64,000 nucleotides of DNA from Pseudanabaena sp. Salubria-1 (GCA_023336205.1 JALQCR010000025.1:1-64000), one strand, 5' to 3'; shown: positions 52,321 through 62,646, counted from the first letter of the stretch. Numbers and translations are program-made. The notes: generated by a model not told the origin, from the letters alone.

Positions 52321-53328
52321 TTAAAACTTGAATTTTTTTTTGACCTTTGACCATATTCTCTGCGATCGCAGTTTCAGCACTTGCCAATAATCTAAGTCGG
52401 GAATATTACTTTGATATAACTGCTTGTGATCAAAAAACTCATTTAGCTCCGTCAAAATCACCTGTAATCGCATGATGATATTTTCAGGACGATGCTCTTC
52501 TAATAATGTTGGCGATAAAGATAGCTTTTGATTGGTCTGAATTACTTTGAGAATCCGTTGCATATCAAACTCTTGTGAATATCCTGCAATCTTGTAACAG
52601 TTAAAAGCTGGATCTAAATAATCTGATAAGCCATGATTGACGCTCGAAAAGACTTGGCAGCCACAGGCTAGAGCCTCCATCGGTTGCAGTCCAAATCCTT
52701 CAGTAACACCTTGAACTGCCCAATATTCTGCGGAATCGTAGAGATAAACCTTGGCGCGATTAAATAATCCTTCCAAATCTTCAACATAATAATCAATTAC
52801 TTCTAAGCAGCATTTTTGCTGGAGCGCAGGAATCAATTGACGCATCAAATAACTAGAAGATTTTCGTGCCTGTACTAGTACATCAATATCGCGATCGCGA
52901 TGTTGATCTTGAAAATTATTGGAGATTTCATTTGGCAAATAATAAATTAATGAATGCGGCGATCGCTGTCCCCAATATCCGAGCGTATTACGACTGACCG
53001 TAATAATTGGCACACTAGCGGGTAAATTAAATCCATATTCCGCACTATGGGCATGGTAAATCGCATTCAAACGTTTTAGTTTAGGGGCTAACTTGGCAAC
53101 ATCAAACCCCCAACTCATCACAAAAATCACATCATCCAAAGCCCGAAATGTATCGTCTCCTTTCAGTAAGTCATCTAGCCATAAATGCCCTTTTTCTCGT
53201 TGACGATAGGTGACTACTTCCGCAGGACAAACTTTTTTAACTAATTCCAAGGTTTTTAGCTCAGCCCATAATCCGCCGCAAGCGAATTTATTGGTAGTTC
53301 CTGGTAGCAAAAAGTATAGTCTTCTCAT
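52321..53328 (-). CDS. glycosyltransferase, group 1-like (GT-B)
   Basis: A 335-residue enzyme of the GT-B fold in the order expected: N-terminal Rossmann part (RRLYFLLPGTTNKFACGGLWAEL), linker PIITVSRNTLGYWGQ, then a C-terminal half with DIDVLVQARKSSSYLMRQLI, LYDSAEYWAVQGVTEGFGLQPMEALACGCQVF (the EGFGLxxxEALACG nucleotide-sugar motif, 52650-52745) and the DYLDPAFNCYKI region. Sugar and acceptor unknown; polysaccharide synthesis is likely. Not in an operon with other such genes here. Confidence 0.85.
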   Translation of the reverse strand: MRRLYFLLPGTTNKFACGGLWAELKTLELVKKVCPAEVVTYRQREKGHLWLDDLLKGDDTFRALDDVIFVMSWGFDVAKLAPKLKRLNAIYHAHSAEYGFNLPASVPIITVSRNTLGYWGQRSPHSLIYYLPNEISNNFQDQHRDRDIDVLVQARKSSSYLMRQLIPALQQKCCLEVIDYYVEDLEGLFNRAKVYLYDSAEYWAVQGVTEGFGLQPMEALACGCQVFSSVNHGLSDYLDPAFNCYKIAGYSQEFDMQRILKVIQTNQKLSLSPTLLEEHRPENIIMRLQVILTELNEFFDHKQLYQSNIPDLDYWQVLKLRSQRIWSKVKKKFKF

Positions 53329-53358
53329 TTATCAAGTTCAAATATTAGGCTCAAATCC

Positions 53359-53958
53359 TTGTTAAACAAGTTTAGGGTAAAAGAGATAACCAGCAAAAAA
53401 CTCCATTGGAGTTTTTTGCCTTTGTGGATTGTGGCTACATCTTTCAGTTATGCAGGCGGAGGCAAAGTTAGTGGTTTTGTTTCAGACTATGTAACGGGCG
53501 ATTTTGGAGTATTTCTGAGTTTTGCCGTGATGAGTTTGGCGATCGCCATAGCCCAGTGGTTAGTGATCAGGCGATATATTGGCGGCTTGGGATGGTTATG
53601 GACAACCTTAGTAGGCGGTGCGGTGGGCGGATCACTCAGTTCATGGGCAAGTTTTCAATTAGCGGTTACCTATGGTGATGCGGTGGATTTATTAGCGATA
53701 TATGCTTGTTTACGGGGTTTTTCGACGGGATTTATGCAGTGGACATGGATGAAACAGCACTTTAAGCGATCGGGATGGTGGATTGTGGGTACTACGGGCA
53801 GTTGGTATGTGGGCGTAATGGTGGGGAGTCTATTGATCAAACAGTTGGGATATTTTTTAACGCTGGTTGTCGGGGCAATTTACGGATTGCTGACAGGGAT
53901 CACCTTGCTTTTATTTTTCTGGGATCGGTTTAATTCCTCTCAAGCCCCAAATAAATGA
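53359..53958 (+). CDS. small polytopic membrane protein, hypothetical
   Basis: Up to 199 residues with about five hydrophobic helices, rich in Gly and Trp (GGLGWLWTTLVGGAVGGSLSSWASF, 53580-53655; MVGSLLIKQLGYFLTLVVGAIYGLLTGITLLLFFW, 53815-53925). The only start for the full frame is TTG at 53359, so the N-terminus is uncertain. It resembles small cyanobacterial membrane proteins of unknown function. The stop codon lies inside a hairpin repeat. No signal peptide beyond the first helix. Confidence 0.7.
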   Translation: MLNKFRVKEITSKKLHWSFLPLWIVATSFSYAGGGKVSGFVSDYVTGDFGVFLSFAVMSLAIAIAQWLVIRRYIGGLGWLWTTLVGGAVGGSLSSWASFQLAVTYGDAVDLLAIYACLRGFSTGFMQWTWMKQHFKRSGWWIVGTTGSWYVGVMVGSLLIKQLGYFLTLVVGAIYGLLTGITLLLFFWDRFNSSQAPNK

Positions 53959-53991
53959 AGGCGGCGCAAAGCGCTACCTTCATTTATTTGG
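53947..53991. repeat. hairpin over the stop of the membrane protein gene
   Basis: CCAAATAAATGAAGGCGGCGC pairs with its complement with one mismatch around AAA. The gene's last codons and TGA lie inside. Confidence 0.8.
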
Positions 53992-54068
53992 CGTTTGAAT
54001 TGTTATACCTCCCATTTTCTAGGCGCACTAAAGTTACACTAAGACATAAGTTCATATGATGATTAGGC

Positions 54069-56015
54069 ATGGCACTTTTTACACTGCGATCGCTCCGCAA
54101 AGATTTTGGCATCAAGGAAATCCTCAAGGATGCAAGTTTTAGCCTCGATGAAGGCGATAAAGTCGGACTGATTGGCACAAATGGTTCGGGAAAATCCACA
54201 TTACTTAAAATGATCGCGGGGCTAGAACATAGTGATGGCGGTGAACTATGGGTAAATTCCAGCGCCAAAATCATCTATTTACCACAGCAGCCAGACCTGA
54301 ATGAAGAAAATACGGTCTTAGAACAGGTATTTGCCGATAGTGGCGAACAGATGTCATTAGTCAAGGAATATGAAGAAATTTCCGATAAGTTAACCCACGG
54401 ACATGGCGATATGGATCGGTTGCTAGAGCAACTATCGCGAGTATCTGAACGCATGGATCAGACGGGGGCTTGGGATTTGGAGACTAATGCCAAAATTGTG
54501 TTAACTAAATTAGGAATTGATGACTTAGAAGCAAAAATCGGTAGCCTTTCGGGTGGATATCGCAAACGAATTGCGATCGCCTCAGCATTGCTCTCTGCAC
54601 CTGATGTTTTATTAATGGATGAGCCGACCAACCATCTAGATGCGCTCTCGGTGGAATGGTTACAGAGCTATCTCAATCGCTATCGTGGTGCTTTATTACT
54701 GATTACCCACGATCGCTATTTTCTAGATCGAGTTACCAATCGCATTATTGAAATTGATCGCGGCGACCTGTATACCTATTCGGGCAATTATTCCTATTAC
54801 TTAGAAAAAAAAGCCGAAGCTGAAGACTCGGCACAGAGTACGCAACGCAAACATGCGGGACTATTGCGAAGGGAATTGGAATGGCTAAAAAAAGGACCAA
54901 AGGCGCGTAGCACCAAACAAAAAGCTCGTATTGATCGCGCCCATGATTTGCAAGCCATGGAATTTAAACAAGCCAATGCCAAGGTTGATATCACCACCGC
55001 AGGAAGGCGCATCGGCAAAAAGGTTGTCGAACTCGATCGCATTAGTAAATCCTTTGGCGATCGCACTCTGATCAAGGATTTCTCCTATAACTTCACACCC
55101 GAAGATCGCATCGGCATTATTGGCTCCAATGGCGCTGGTAAATCCACACTGATGAATATGATCATCGGAAAGTTGCAGCCCGATGCGGGCACTGTAGAAA
55201 TTGGCACGACGATCCATTTTGGCTATTTCGATCAACATTCTGACGATCTTGCTGAACATGGCAATCAGCGTGTGATTGACTACCTCAAAGATGTCTCTGA
55301 ACTAGTCAAGACATCGGATGGGAGCGTCATTACCGCTTCGCAAATGTTAGAGCGATTTCTCTTCCCTGGTAATACGCAATATGCGCCGATCAATAAACTT
55401 TCTGGTGGCGAAAAGCGGCGCTTATTCCTTCTCAAGGTCTTGATGGCAGCTCCGAACGTCTTGATCCTTGATGAACCGACTAACGACCTTGATGTACAGA
55501 CTCTCGCTGTATTAGAAGAATATCTCGAAGACTTTAATGGCTGTGTGATTGTAGTATCCCACGATCGCTATTTTCTTGATCGCACGGTTGAAATGGTGTT
55601 TTCCTTTGAGCCAGAAGGTGAAGTTCGCTTGTACCCTGGCAATTATTCTATCTATTTGGAATATAAAAAAGACGAAGCGGAGAAAGGCTCTAGTAACGCA
55701 AAAGAGCAAGCTAATAAAGTTGTTAAAGAACAGAAATCGAGTAATGTTATCCCATCTGTGGCTGAAACTACTAAACCAAAAACTGAGTCCAAAAAGCCTT
55801 CTCAACTTTCTTACAAAGAGAAACGCGAGTATGAAGAACTGGAAGCTAAAATCCCCAAACTAGAGGAAGAAAAGACCCAAACCGAGAAAAAGCTCTATCA
55901 CAACCCGCCTACTGGTCATACAGAATTGCAGAAACTGTCTGATCGCTTAGCAGAATTAACTGTAGCGATCGATAAATCTACTGAGCGTTGGCTAGAACTT
56001 GCCGAGCGTTTATAG
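54069..56015 (+). CDS. ABC-F family ATPase (Uup-like)
   Basis: A 648-residue soluble protein with two ABC domains and no membrane span, acting on ribosomes (tRNA or translation stress) as known for ABC-F proteins. Domain 1: Walker A GTNGSGKST (about 37), LSGGYRKRIAIA, DEPTNHLD. Domain 2: GSNGAGKST (about 358), LSGGEKRRLFLL, DEPTNDLD. Between them a charged inter-domain helix (arm linker), and at the end a KKPSQLSYKEKREYEELE coiled coil typical of Uup. An IS30 element is inserted directly after its stop codon without damage. Confidence 0.93.
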   Translation: MALFTLRSLRKDFGIKEILKDASFSLDEGDKVGLIGTNGSGKSTLLKMIAGLEHSDGGELWVNSSAKIIYLPQQPDLNEENTVLEQVFADSGEQMSLVKEYEEISDKLTHGHGDMDRLLEQLSRVSERMDQTGAWDLETNAKIVLTKLGIDDLEAKIGSLSGGYRKRIAIASALLSAPDVLLMDEPTNHLDALSVEWLQSYLNRYRGALLLITHDRYFLDRVTNRIIEIDRGDLYTYSGNYSYYLEKKAEAEDSAQSTQRKHAGLLRRELEWLKKGPKARSTKQKARIDRAHDLQAMEFKQANAKVDITTAGRRIGKKVVELDRISKSFGDRTLIKDFSYNFTPEDRIGIIGSNGAGKSTLMNMIIGKLQPDAGTVEIGTTIHFGYFDQHSDDLAEHGNQRVIDYLKDVSELVKTSDGSVITASQMLERFLFPGNTQYAPINKLSGGEKRRLFLLKVLMAAPNVLILDEPTNDLDVQTLAVLEEYLEDFNGCVIVVSHDRYFLDRTVEMVFSFEPEGEVRLYPGNYSIYLEYKKDEAEKGSSNAKEQANKVVKEQKSSNVIPSVAETTKPKTESKKPSQLSYKEKREYEELEAKIPKLEEEKTQTEKKLYHNPPTGHTELQKLSDRLAELTVAIDKSTERWLELAERL

Positions 56016-56017
56016 TT

Positions 56018-57104
56018 CGCCAATTCAAGGATGAAATGCAACGGGTTCTGATGAAGCAAAGAATACTTCGTAAGGAGTACGATAGTCAAGTGATTTTCTG
56101 GGTCTGTGATTGATCAAATTCACTGCCTTCTGAAAGTCCTCTTCTTTCACGATTTTAAAGTTTGTACTTTTGGGATAGAACTCTCTAATTAATCCATTGG
56201 TGTGTTCATTCAATCCACGTTCCCATGAATGATATGGATTCGCAAAGAAGGTCTCTAGTTTCAATCTTTCAGATAGCTTCTCATGCCCACAGAATTCTCT
56301 TCCATTATCAAAGGTCATTGTCTTTCGAGATGTTGATTCTATAGGCTCAAATAGATTGAATGTCACTCTGTTGATCTCATCCATCGTCTTGTTCTTAGCT
56401 AGTCCAGCAAGTAAATACTTCGATGCTTTATCAACATGCGTAACTACGATACCTGTGTGGTTGCACCCGATTACCGTATCACTTTCCCAATGTCCAATCT
56501 CTGTTTTTAAATCTGCAATCTTCGGTCGATTCTCTATCCCTACCCTATTGGGAATGCCACCTCGCTTCTGATGGCGACCTTTGCGCCTTCGTTGCTTTTG
56601 CTTCTGCCTCAGATATTGTTGATATATTCCCATCTCTTGATGGTTTGCATAGATCATCAGATAAATCGTCTCATAGCTGATTTTACCTAGCCCCTCCCTT
56701 TCCATTCTCCCTGCTAGTTGCTCTGGGCTGTGGTGTTGCTCTAACCGTTGTTTGACTTCGGCGATCGTCTCAGCACTGATGCTCTGAAATCTTACCTTTG
56801 CTTGTTTCCGTCTTGCTTTCATCAGGGCAACCGCAGTATCTGGCAAATAGCCAATCTGTCGCTCGTCTGTATTGCGCGATAACTCTCTTGAAATCGTACT
56901 TTTGTTTCGCTTCAAGCGACGACCTATCTCTGATACAGATAATTGCTCAATTACTCTTAGTTTATACAGTTCACTTCTTTCTGTGGTGGTAAGATGGACA
57001 AAGCTCATGAGGGTATCCTAATTATTGTGATTAATATCAGAATATCCTTATGAGTCCCTTTACGCAAAGATCTCTAGGTGTTGCATTTCATCCTTGAATT
57101 GGCG
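56018..57104 (-). mobile_element. IS30-family insertion sequence
   Basis: A 1087-bp element with 25-base perfect terminal inverted repeats (CGCCAATTCAAGGATGAAAT start), flanked by the 3-bp duplication GTT (56015-56017 and 57105-57107). The left GTT overlaps the last base of the ABC-F stop codon. Confidence 0.93.
56025..57008 (-). CDS. IS30-family transposase
   Basis: An intact 327-residue transposase. N-terminal HTH (LTTTERSELYKLRVIEQLSVSEIGRRLKRNKSTISREL, 56890-57000), then the DDE core with GHWESDTVIG (first Asp), TFDNGREFCGHE (second Asp) and NPYHSWERGLNEHTNGLIREFYPK (Glu) typical of IS30, and the tail NHRPRKSLDYRTPYEVF. It should be able to transpose. Confidence 0.96.
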   Translation of the reverse strand: MSFVHLTTTERSELYKLRVIEQLSVSEIGRRLKRNKSTISRELSRNTDERQIGYLPDTAVALMKARRKQAKVRFQSISAETIAEVKQRLEQHHSPEQLAGRMEREGLGKISYETIYLMIYANHQEMGIYQQYLRQKQKQRRRKGRHQKRGGIPNRVGIENRPKIADLKTEIGHWESDTVIGCNHTGIVVTHVDKASKYLLAGLAKNKTMDEINRVTFNLFEPIESTSRKTMTFDNGREFCGHEKLSERLKLETFFANPYHSWERGLNEHTNGLIREFYPKSTNFKIVKEEDFQKAVNLINHRPRKSLDYRTPYEVFFASSEPVAFHP

Positions 57105-57146
57105 GTTTTTAAGTAGCTAGACATAATTAGTGACAGATCAAACCCC

Positions 57147-57274
57147 GTAAGGTTACGCCCCTATGGGGCGTAACCTTACTTTAACTTATAAAAGTATCGT
57201 CACACTTTTATAAGTTAAAAGCCAAATCCTGTAAGGGTTTTAAAAGCACAAAATGGCTACGCCATTTTGTGCTT
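57147..57274. repeat. cluster of hairpin repeats after IS30
   Basis: Three hairpins in a row: GTAAGGTTACGCCCC-TAT-GGGGCGTAACCTTAC (57147-57179, written in two arms), TAACTTATAAAAGT paired with ACTTTTATAAGTTA, and AAGCACAAAATGGC-TAC-GCCATTTTGTGCTT (57244-57274). The first follows a partial AAGTAG...ACATAATTA element end (57111). No gene is visible in 57108-57634. Confidence 0.8.
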
Positions 57275-57418
57275 TTGTATTACTATGCAATTTATACATT
57301 GCTTACATCTAAAATTACAGGACATCACTGAATACTCAGTATAAATACTGATTTTCTGTATTTATAAAGCCTGTCACTAAGTGTCTATCCGCTATATTTG
57401 TTATATCTTTCGCAAAAT

Positions 57419-57615
57419 GTAAGTAGATGGACATAATTAACAACAAACCCAAATCCGCAGGGTTTGCCTCTGCGGGGGGTGTTTACAGTGCATTGCGCTC
57501 AAACCCAAACCAAGAAGATTTTTGAAAGTATGGCTTTGCAACACTTTCAAAAATCTTCTTGTGATTTGTTTGATTGGCAATTGCTGCAAGTAATTGATTC
57601 TGCACAGGTACTTAT
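57419..57615. repeat. MITE-like element, second copy
   Basis: Starts GTAAGTAGATGGACATAATT and ends TTCTGCACAGGTACTTAT, as at 46975-47079, but with a longer interior holding GAAAGTATGGCTTTGCAACACTTTC-type hairpins. It ends 20 bases before the broken kinase gene frame. Confidence 0.7.
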
Positions 57616-58376
57616 GAGAGCCTAAAAATAATCCTTGAAATGGCAACGCCATTTTAGCGATTCCCAAAGCTTTACGAGCGAACAAACAAATAGCTTCACC
57701 CCAAAAATAGCCTTGACTAATAATCACCCATCAACCCAAATAGCACCTAATAGCTCAAGGTGGAAGCTGGCTCATTTTGGGATAGAACTTAAAAATCCTC
57801 GCTATTGGTTTGAGGTAATTGGCATCGCGATCGCCTATTTTGCATCCTCTTGGATAATTGCTAATACTATCCCTAGACTTTATGGTCCTTCTCCTGTCTG
57901 GCCAGGAGCGGGGTTTAATGTAGGGTTACTTTTAGCGTTTGGGCGATCGCGATGGTTAGGCGTTTTTTTAGGCATCCTATTTTTTAACCTTCATCGAAAC
58001 TGGTTAACTGTTTTAATTCCAGCATTAGGATCAAGCATTGGTTCCACCATTGGCACATTGATCACCGTTTCACTGATATTAAGATTTACGCGCACAACTT
58101 ACCCCTTCCATCAAGTTCGCCATGTAGTTATGTTTTCTCTATGTTCCCTATTTAGTGGAACCATCTTCCAGACCATTACGGGCACTGGCATATATATTCT
58201 CACTAAACGATATGAGGGGAATTTCCTACAAGATTTTTTCTTGCCATGGTGGATTGGGGATTCGATAGGGGTGTTGATTTTTGCATCTATCGCCTTAACA
58301 TGGCTGCGATCGCATCGAGACAATACGATCAAATCTTGGCTAAATTGGGAAGTAGTTATTGCGATAAGTAGTTTAA

Positions 58377-59634
58377 CTGAGATCTTGCACCATTCCTGAA
58401 AGAGTTAAGTAGGAATGGGTTTGAGAATAATTTCAAACCCATGACGAGCAGCAATATCGGCACTAATTTGGAGATACCTAAGAAGTTTCAACCAAAGGAC
58501 AGAAGGAAATAAAACGGAAAGTGTCAAATCACAGGTAGCTTTCCAGTCCAAGACAGGAGGACTCGACCATTGATCAATCCAATGGGCCAAAAGATAAGCA
58601 AGCAGAGAGAGGATAAGCCAACGATAAACACCAAGTTTTGTAGATTGCCCAAAACAATGCAAACCAAAGCGATGTTTGATGGTTTTGAAGAATCCCTCAA
58701 TCGCCCAACGCTTACGACCTAACATCACCAGATAAGCACCAGAATAAGGATGAGAAGAGACAACAAAGCGTAACTCCCGTTTACTATCAGCTCTTTTGAG
58801 CCAAAACCAAGAGATCGTCAAAGGCTGAGTTAGCCCTTCTAGCAAAATTTGTTGTCCACGTTTGCCATGACGATAAAGTTGTTTGACTGTACGGCCATCT
58901 TGAAGTTTACGATTGTTGCGTACACCGACAACGATGCGCCAAGTCTTGGCGCGGACAGTATTGAAAAACTTCACCGTACTAAACTCAGTATCAGCAAGGA
59001 CAATCACAGTCTTGCCTTGGGTTAGTTGCTTGGGTACTGTCCCCAATAACTTACAAGCTAAGTCAGAGGGACTGGGGTATCCTTTGCCGCGCCATACTCT
59101 AAAACTCCATGGTACGCGCCACTCTCCATAGACCAGATACAGTACAACCAGATGTAGTCCTCGCTTTCCGTTTAGTATTCTCACCCATGGGTCTGGTTCG
59201 TTTTGGGTGGGATTGCTCAAATGTAAAAACTTGCCGCTTTTTTCTAGGGTAGTCAAGTCTATCAGTATCTTTAATGGCACTTGTTTCGATGGGCGATGCT
59301 TGGCGATTTGTCCCAAAATAGCCTGCCGTGTTGACCGAATTACTGCTCTCGTTGACCAGTTATAGTGATTGAGAAATCGGCTGAGTGCACTCGCTGATTT
59401 TATCTGTGTATGTTCTGGATAAGGATGCCTTTGTGCTTCGAGAAATAGTCCTAGTATTGCATTGAGACTTGCTGTTTGATACACACTTGGCATCAAACAC
59501 AGAAGACTATACACTAGCCCTTGGGCGTGCTTAACGATGCTTTCCATGCTCGTTATTTAATTTACTACTACGCCCTTTTTTTCACATTTCTGCTCTTTCT
59601 GCAACCCCTTTTCTTGAATGGTGCAAGATCTCAG
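58377..59634 (-). mobile_element. IS701-like insertion sequence
   Basis: A 1258-bp element with inverted ends CTGAGATCTTGCACCATTC (19 bases, perfect), flanked by the 4-bp direct repeat TTAA (58373-58376 and 59635-59638), which fits the YTAR target of IS701. Confidence 0.88.
58405..59547 (-). CDS. IS701-like transposase
   Basis: An intact 380-residue transposase common in cyanobacteria. Conserved stretches are SASALSRFLNHYNWSTRAVIR, LIDLTTLEKSGKFLHL (first Asp), VIVLADTEFSTVKFFN (second Asp), LGRKRWAIEGFFKTIKHRFGLHCFG (Glu, 58650-58730) and the tail LLAYLLAHWIDQW. The IS701 family assignment rests on the YTAR target and general plan; it may be filed elsewhere in some schemes. Confidence 0.85.
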   Translation of the reverse strand: MESIVKHAQGLVYSLLCLMPSVYQTASLNAILGLFLEAQRHPYPEHTQIKSASALSRFLNHYNWSTRAVIRSTRQAILGQIAKHRPSKQVPLKILIDLTTLEKSGKFLHLSNPTQNEPDPWVRILNGKRGLHLVVLYLVYGEWRVPWSFRVWRGKGYPSPSDLACKLLGTVPKQLTQGKTVIVLADTEFSTVKFFNTVRAKTWRIVVGVRNNRKLQDGRTVKQLYRHGKRGQQILLEGLTQPLTISWFWLKRADSKRELRFVVSSHPYSGAYLVMLGRKRWAIEGFFKTIKHRFGLHCFGQSTKLGVYRWLILSLLAYLLAHWIDQWSSPPVLDWKATCDLTLSVLFPSVLWLKLLRYLQISADIAARHGFEIILKPIPT

Positions 59635-61521
59635 TTAATCTTAGTTGCCTATTTCTCCTTTTATCAAAGCCAACCTATAGAATATTTGCTATTACCACCA
59701 TTACTCTGGTCAGCTTTTCGTTTTGGGGCAAAGATAACTACATTGCTGATCATGATTGTTAGCATGACAGCCTCTGTAGCAACGGCATATAAGTTTGGAG
59801 TCTTTTATAAAGCGATAGGTCAGGGAGATTCGCTGTTATTACTGCAAATCTTTATGGGTGTAATCGCTTTGACTACAATGATCACTATTGCCATTGTGGA
59901 AGAAAACCGTAAAGCAAACTTGAGCTTGCAAAGAGCTAATGCCGATTTAGAGCAAAGGGTGCTTGAGCGTACTAGTGCTCTGCGTCAAAGTGAAGCTAAG
60001 GCTCTAGAACTAGCGTCTAAAGCTGAATCTGCTAATCAAGCTAAAAGTGCTTTCATTGCCAATATGAGCCATGAACTGCGATCGCCACTAAATGCAGTAC
60101 TTGGATTTTCGCAAATGATGATGAGAGCGAAGAATTTAACAGCAGAACATTATGAAAGCGTCAGTATTATTAATCAAAGCGGTGATTACCTGTTAACACT
60201 TATTAACAACATTCTTGACCTATCAAAAATTGAAGCAGGTAAAACAACTCTAAATTTACAAACTTTTGATCTAGATCATTTGTTAGATGACATCGAAGAT
60301 ATGCTCCAACTAAGCGCATTCAACGCTGGAATTAATCTAATTTTTGAGCGTGATGTCAATGTCCCCAAATATATCTGTACTGATCAAGTCAAGTTGCGCC
60401 AAGTCCTGATCAATTTGATTGGCAATGGGATCAAATTTACTAAGAAGGGCTCGGTTTCTGTTTTTGTTACCAATGCTGGTCAGTCTAAAAATATATCGGT
60501 TGAAACTTTAGCGGAAACTTTAGAATCTTCATCAGATGATAAATGCATCCTCAATTTCAGCATTTGCGATACAGGAGAGGGTATTGCCGATGAAGAATTG
60601 TCCGAATTATTTATATCCTTTTCTCAAGCTCAAGCAGGACGTGAAAAGCAAGAAGGCACAGGCTTAGGCTTAGCAATTAGCCGCAGGTTTGTGCAGTTGA
60701 TGGGTGGTGAGATCTCAGTTACTAGTGAACTTGGCAAAGGTTCTACTTTCCAGTTTCAGATTCACGCGCAACTTGGTAAAGAGATTGTTAGTGATCCTAA
60801 CGAAAAAAGACGAGCATTAGCCCTTGCTCCTGAGCAACCCAATTACAAAATCTTAGTTGTGGATGATAAACCCGTTAATTGTCAATTGTTAGTAAAACTA
60901 CTAAGACCGATGGGCTTTGAAGTCCAAGAAGCTAACAATGGACAAGAGGCGATCGCCATCTGGGATCAGTGGGAGCCACACTTAATCTGGATGGATATGC
61001 GAATGCCAGTCATGGACGGCTATGAAGCGACAAAATACATCAAGTCCACAATTAAAGGCAATGCTACTGCTGTGATCGCGTTAACAGCCAGTGTATTAGA
61101 AGAAGAAAAAGCGATCGTGCTCTCAGTAGGTTGCGACGACTTCATCCGCAAGCCATTTAAAGAACACATAATTTTTGATACTCTTGCCAAACATTTAGGA
61201 GTGAAGTACACTTACGAAAATATTCAGTATAATGGGCAGAAAAATCATTTTTTGCCAGAAATATCCCTGTCTCCCGAAAATTTAAAAGTCATGCCAGATA
61301 GCTGGATTATGCAATTATATAGATCTTCCCTTGAAGCTGATAAAAATATTGTTATAAACTTAATTGGGGAAATTCCAGAAAACGAAACTTTCTTAGTGCG
61401 ATCGCTAACTAAGTTGGTACATAATTTCCAATTTGATAAATTAATTGATCTAACGGAGCCTTTACTTTCAAAGTATATTGAATAACGCTTTGCGTTCTGA
61501 TTAAATCTGCAAAATTAATTC

Positions 61522-62494
61522 ATGAACTATAACCATTCGCTAGAAATAACGGGCAATATCCTTTTAGTAGATGATCTGCCAGAAAATTTACAACTACTAA
61601 GTGATTTACTAGTAACACTTGGCTATAGTGTCCGTAGCGTTACTAGTGGTCGAATGGCTCTTAAAACCGCGAAGGTAAAACGACCAGATCTAATTCTTCT
61701 AGATATCAAGATGCCAGAGATGGATGGATATCAAGTCTGCCAAGCTCTCAAAGACGATCTAGATTGGCTCTTCTGGGTTCATGGGGATAAGCACAGCTAA
61801 TAGTAATCAGAATCCTCTCGGAGCAACAGTTACAGCCCTACCATGTCGCCAATAATTGTATCGATACTGTACCATTTACCCCTCAAACCCAGATGAGCCT
61901 CTAGATTTACGAGATATCCCTGTAATTTTTATTAGCTCTTTAGATGATGTCTTTGATAAAGTAAAAGCTTTTTGGTCTGGAGGGGTTGATTATATTTGCA
62001 AACCTTTTCAAAGCGAGGAGGTATTAGTTCGTGTCGAAAATCAATTGACAATTCAGCGCCAGAAACGGTTATTGCAAGACGAAATCGCTAGGCATAAAGA
62101 AACTGAAGAAATGTTGTATCAGTCTAGAGCTTTAGTCACTAGCGTTTTAAATAGTGTGTCTGATGGTATTGCGGCTATGCAGGCAGTTCGCGATCCAATT
62201 ACTGGCAACATCATGGATTTTCGTTGCTTAATCTTAAATCCGATGATATCAAGAATATTTGATCGCTGCCGAGAGGATTTAATTGGTAAATTAGTGCTAA
62301 GGAGATTTCTTGAAAAATTTAACCGCCAACTGTTTGACCGATTAATTAATGTTGTAGAGACTGGGGTGACTCTAGATGAAGAGCTCTACTATTCTTCAGA
62401 ACCTGTTGGTTGGTACCATGTCATAGCCATCAAGTTAGGTGATGGCTTTACAATCACGATTAGAGATATTTCTGCTAAGAAACAACGTGAATAA
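61522..62494 (+). pseudogene. REC-PAS response regulator gene, split by a MITE
   Basis: Removing 61766-61899 plus one TCTAGATT duplication joins QALKDDLD to LRDIPVIFISSLDD and gives one 276-residue frame. The receiver has ILLVDDLPENLQLLSDLL (acidic pair), LLDIKMPEMDGYQVC (phospho-Asp) and YICKPFQSEEVLVRV (Lys). A helix and a PAS-like domain with MLYQSRALVTSVLNSVSDGIAAMQAV and FTITIRDISAKKQ follow. It begins 36 bases after the broken MASE1 kinase, so it was probably its partner. Present fragments end early (stop at 61800) and restart. Confidence 0.85.
61766..61899. mobile_element. 134-bp MITE with ISL3-like ends
   Basis: A non-coding 134-bp insertion with imperfect inverted ends GGCTCTTCTGGGTTCATGGG and GGCTCATCTGGGTTTGAGGG, flanked by the perfect 8-bp direct repeat TCTAGATT (61758-61765 and 61900-61907). 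GG-ends and an 8-bp duplication fit ISL3. Its ends differ from the two ISL3 copies here beyond GGCTC, so another ISL3 member probably mobilised it. Confidence 0.88.
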
Positions 62495-62514
62495 GGTGAT
62501 TTCCCACTAAGATT

Positions 62515-62603
62515 TACCCCACCCTAACCCTCCCCTTGCAAAGGGGAGGGAACAAGATTTCTAGTTTCTCCCCCTTTGCAAGGGGGAATTAAAGGGGGTA
62601 ATT
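62515..62603. repeat. CCCTAACCCTCCCC-type hairpin repeat
   Basis: TTACCCCACCCTAACCCTCC and AATTAAAGGGGGTAA are the outer parts; CCCCTTGCAAAGGGG and CCCCCTTTGCAAGGGGG form two inner hairpins. Related in design to 50249. Confidence 0.75.
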
Positions 62604-62646
62604 CCAACTTTTATCAAGATGATGGGAGATTCTTTACGAGAAATGT

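Larger units (their letters stand above)
57713..61485 (+). pseudogene. MASE1 hybrid histidine kinase gene, split by an IS701-like element
   Basis: Joining ...58376 with 59639... (one TTAA kept) gives a continuous frame, EVVIAISSLILVAYFSFYQ, of 836 codons from the TTG at 57713 (862 from 57635). The first 270 residues form a MASE1 membrane sensor (about eight spans). Then come a short coiled coil, HisKA FIANMSHELRSPLNAVLGF (His in MSHELR), HATPase QVLINLIGNGIKF and EGTGLGLAISRRF, and a receiver KILVVDDKPVNC with WMDMRMPVMDGYE. The start is uncertain because repeats abut the gene; neither piece has a good ATG. The next gene is its likely response regulator. Currently the sensor and kinase halves are separated. 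Confidence 0.82.
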
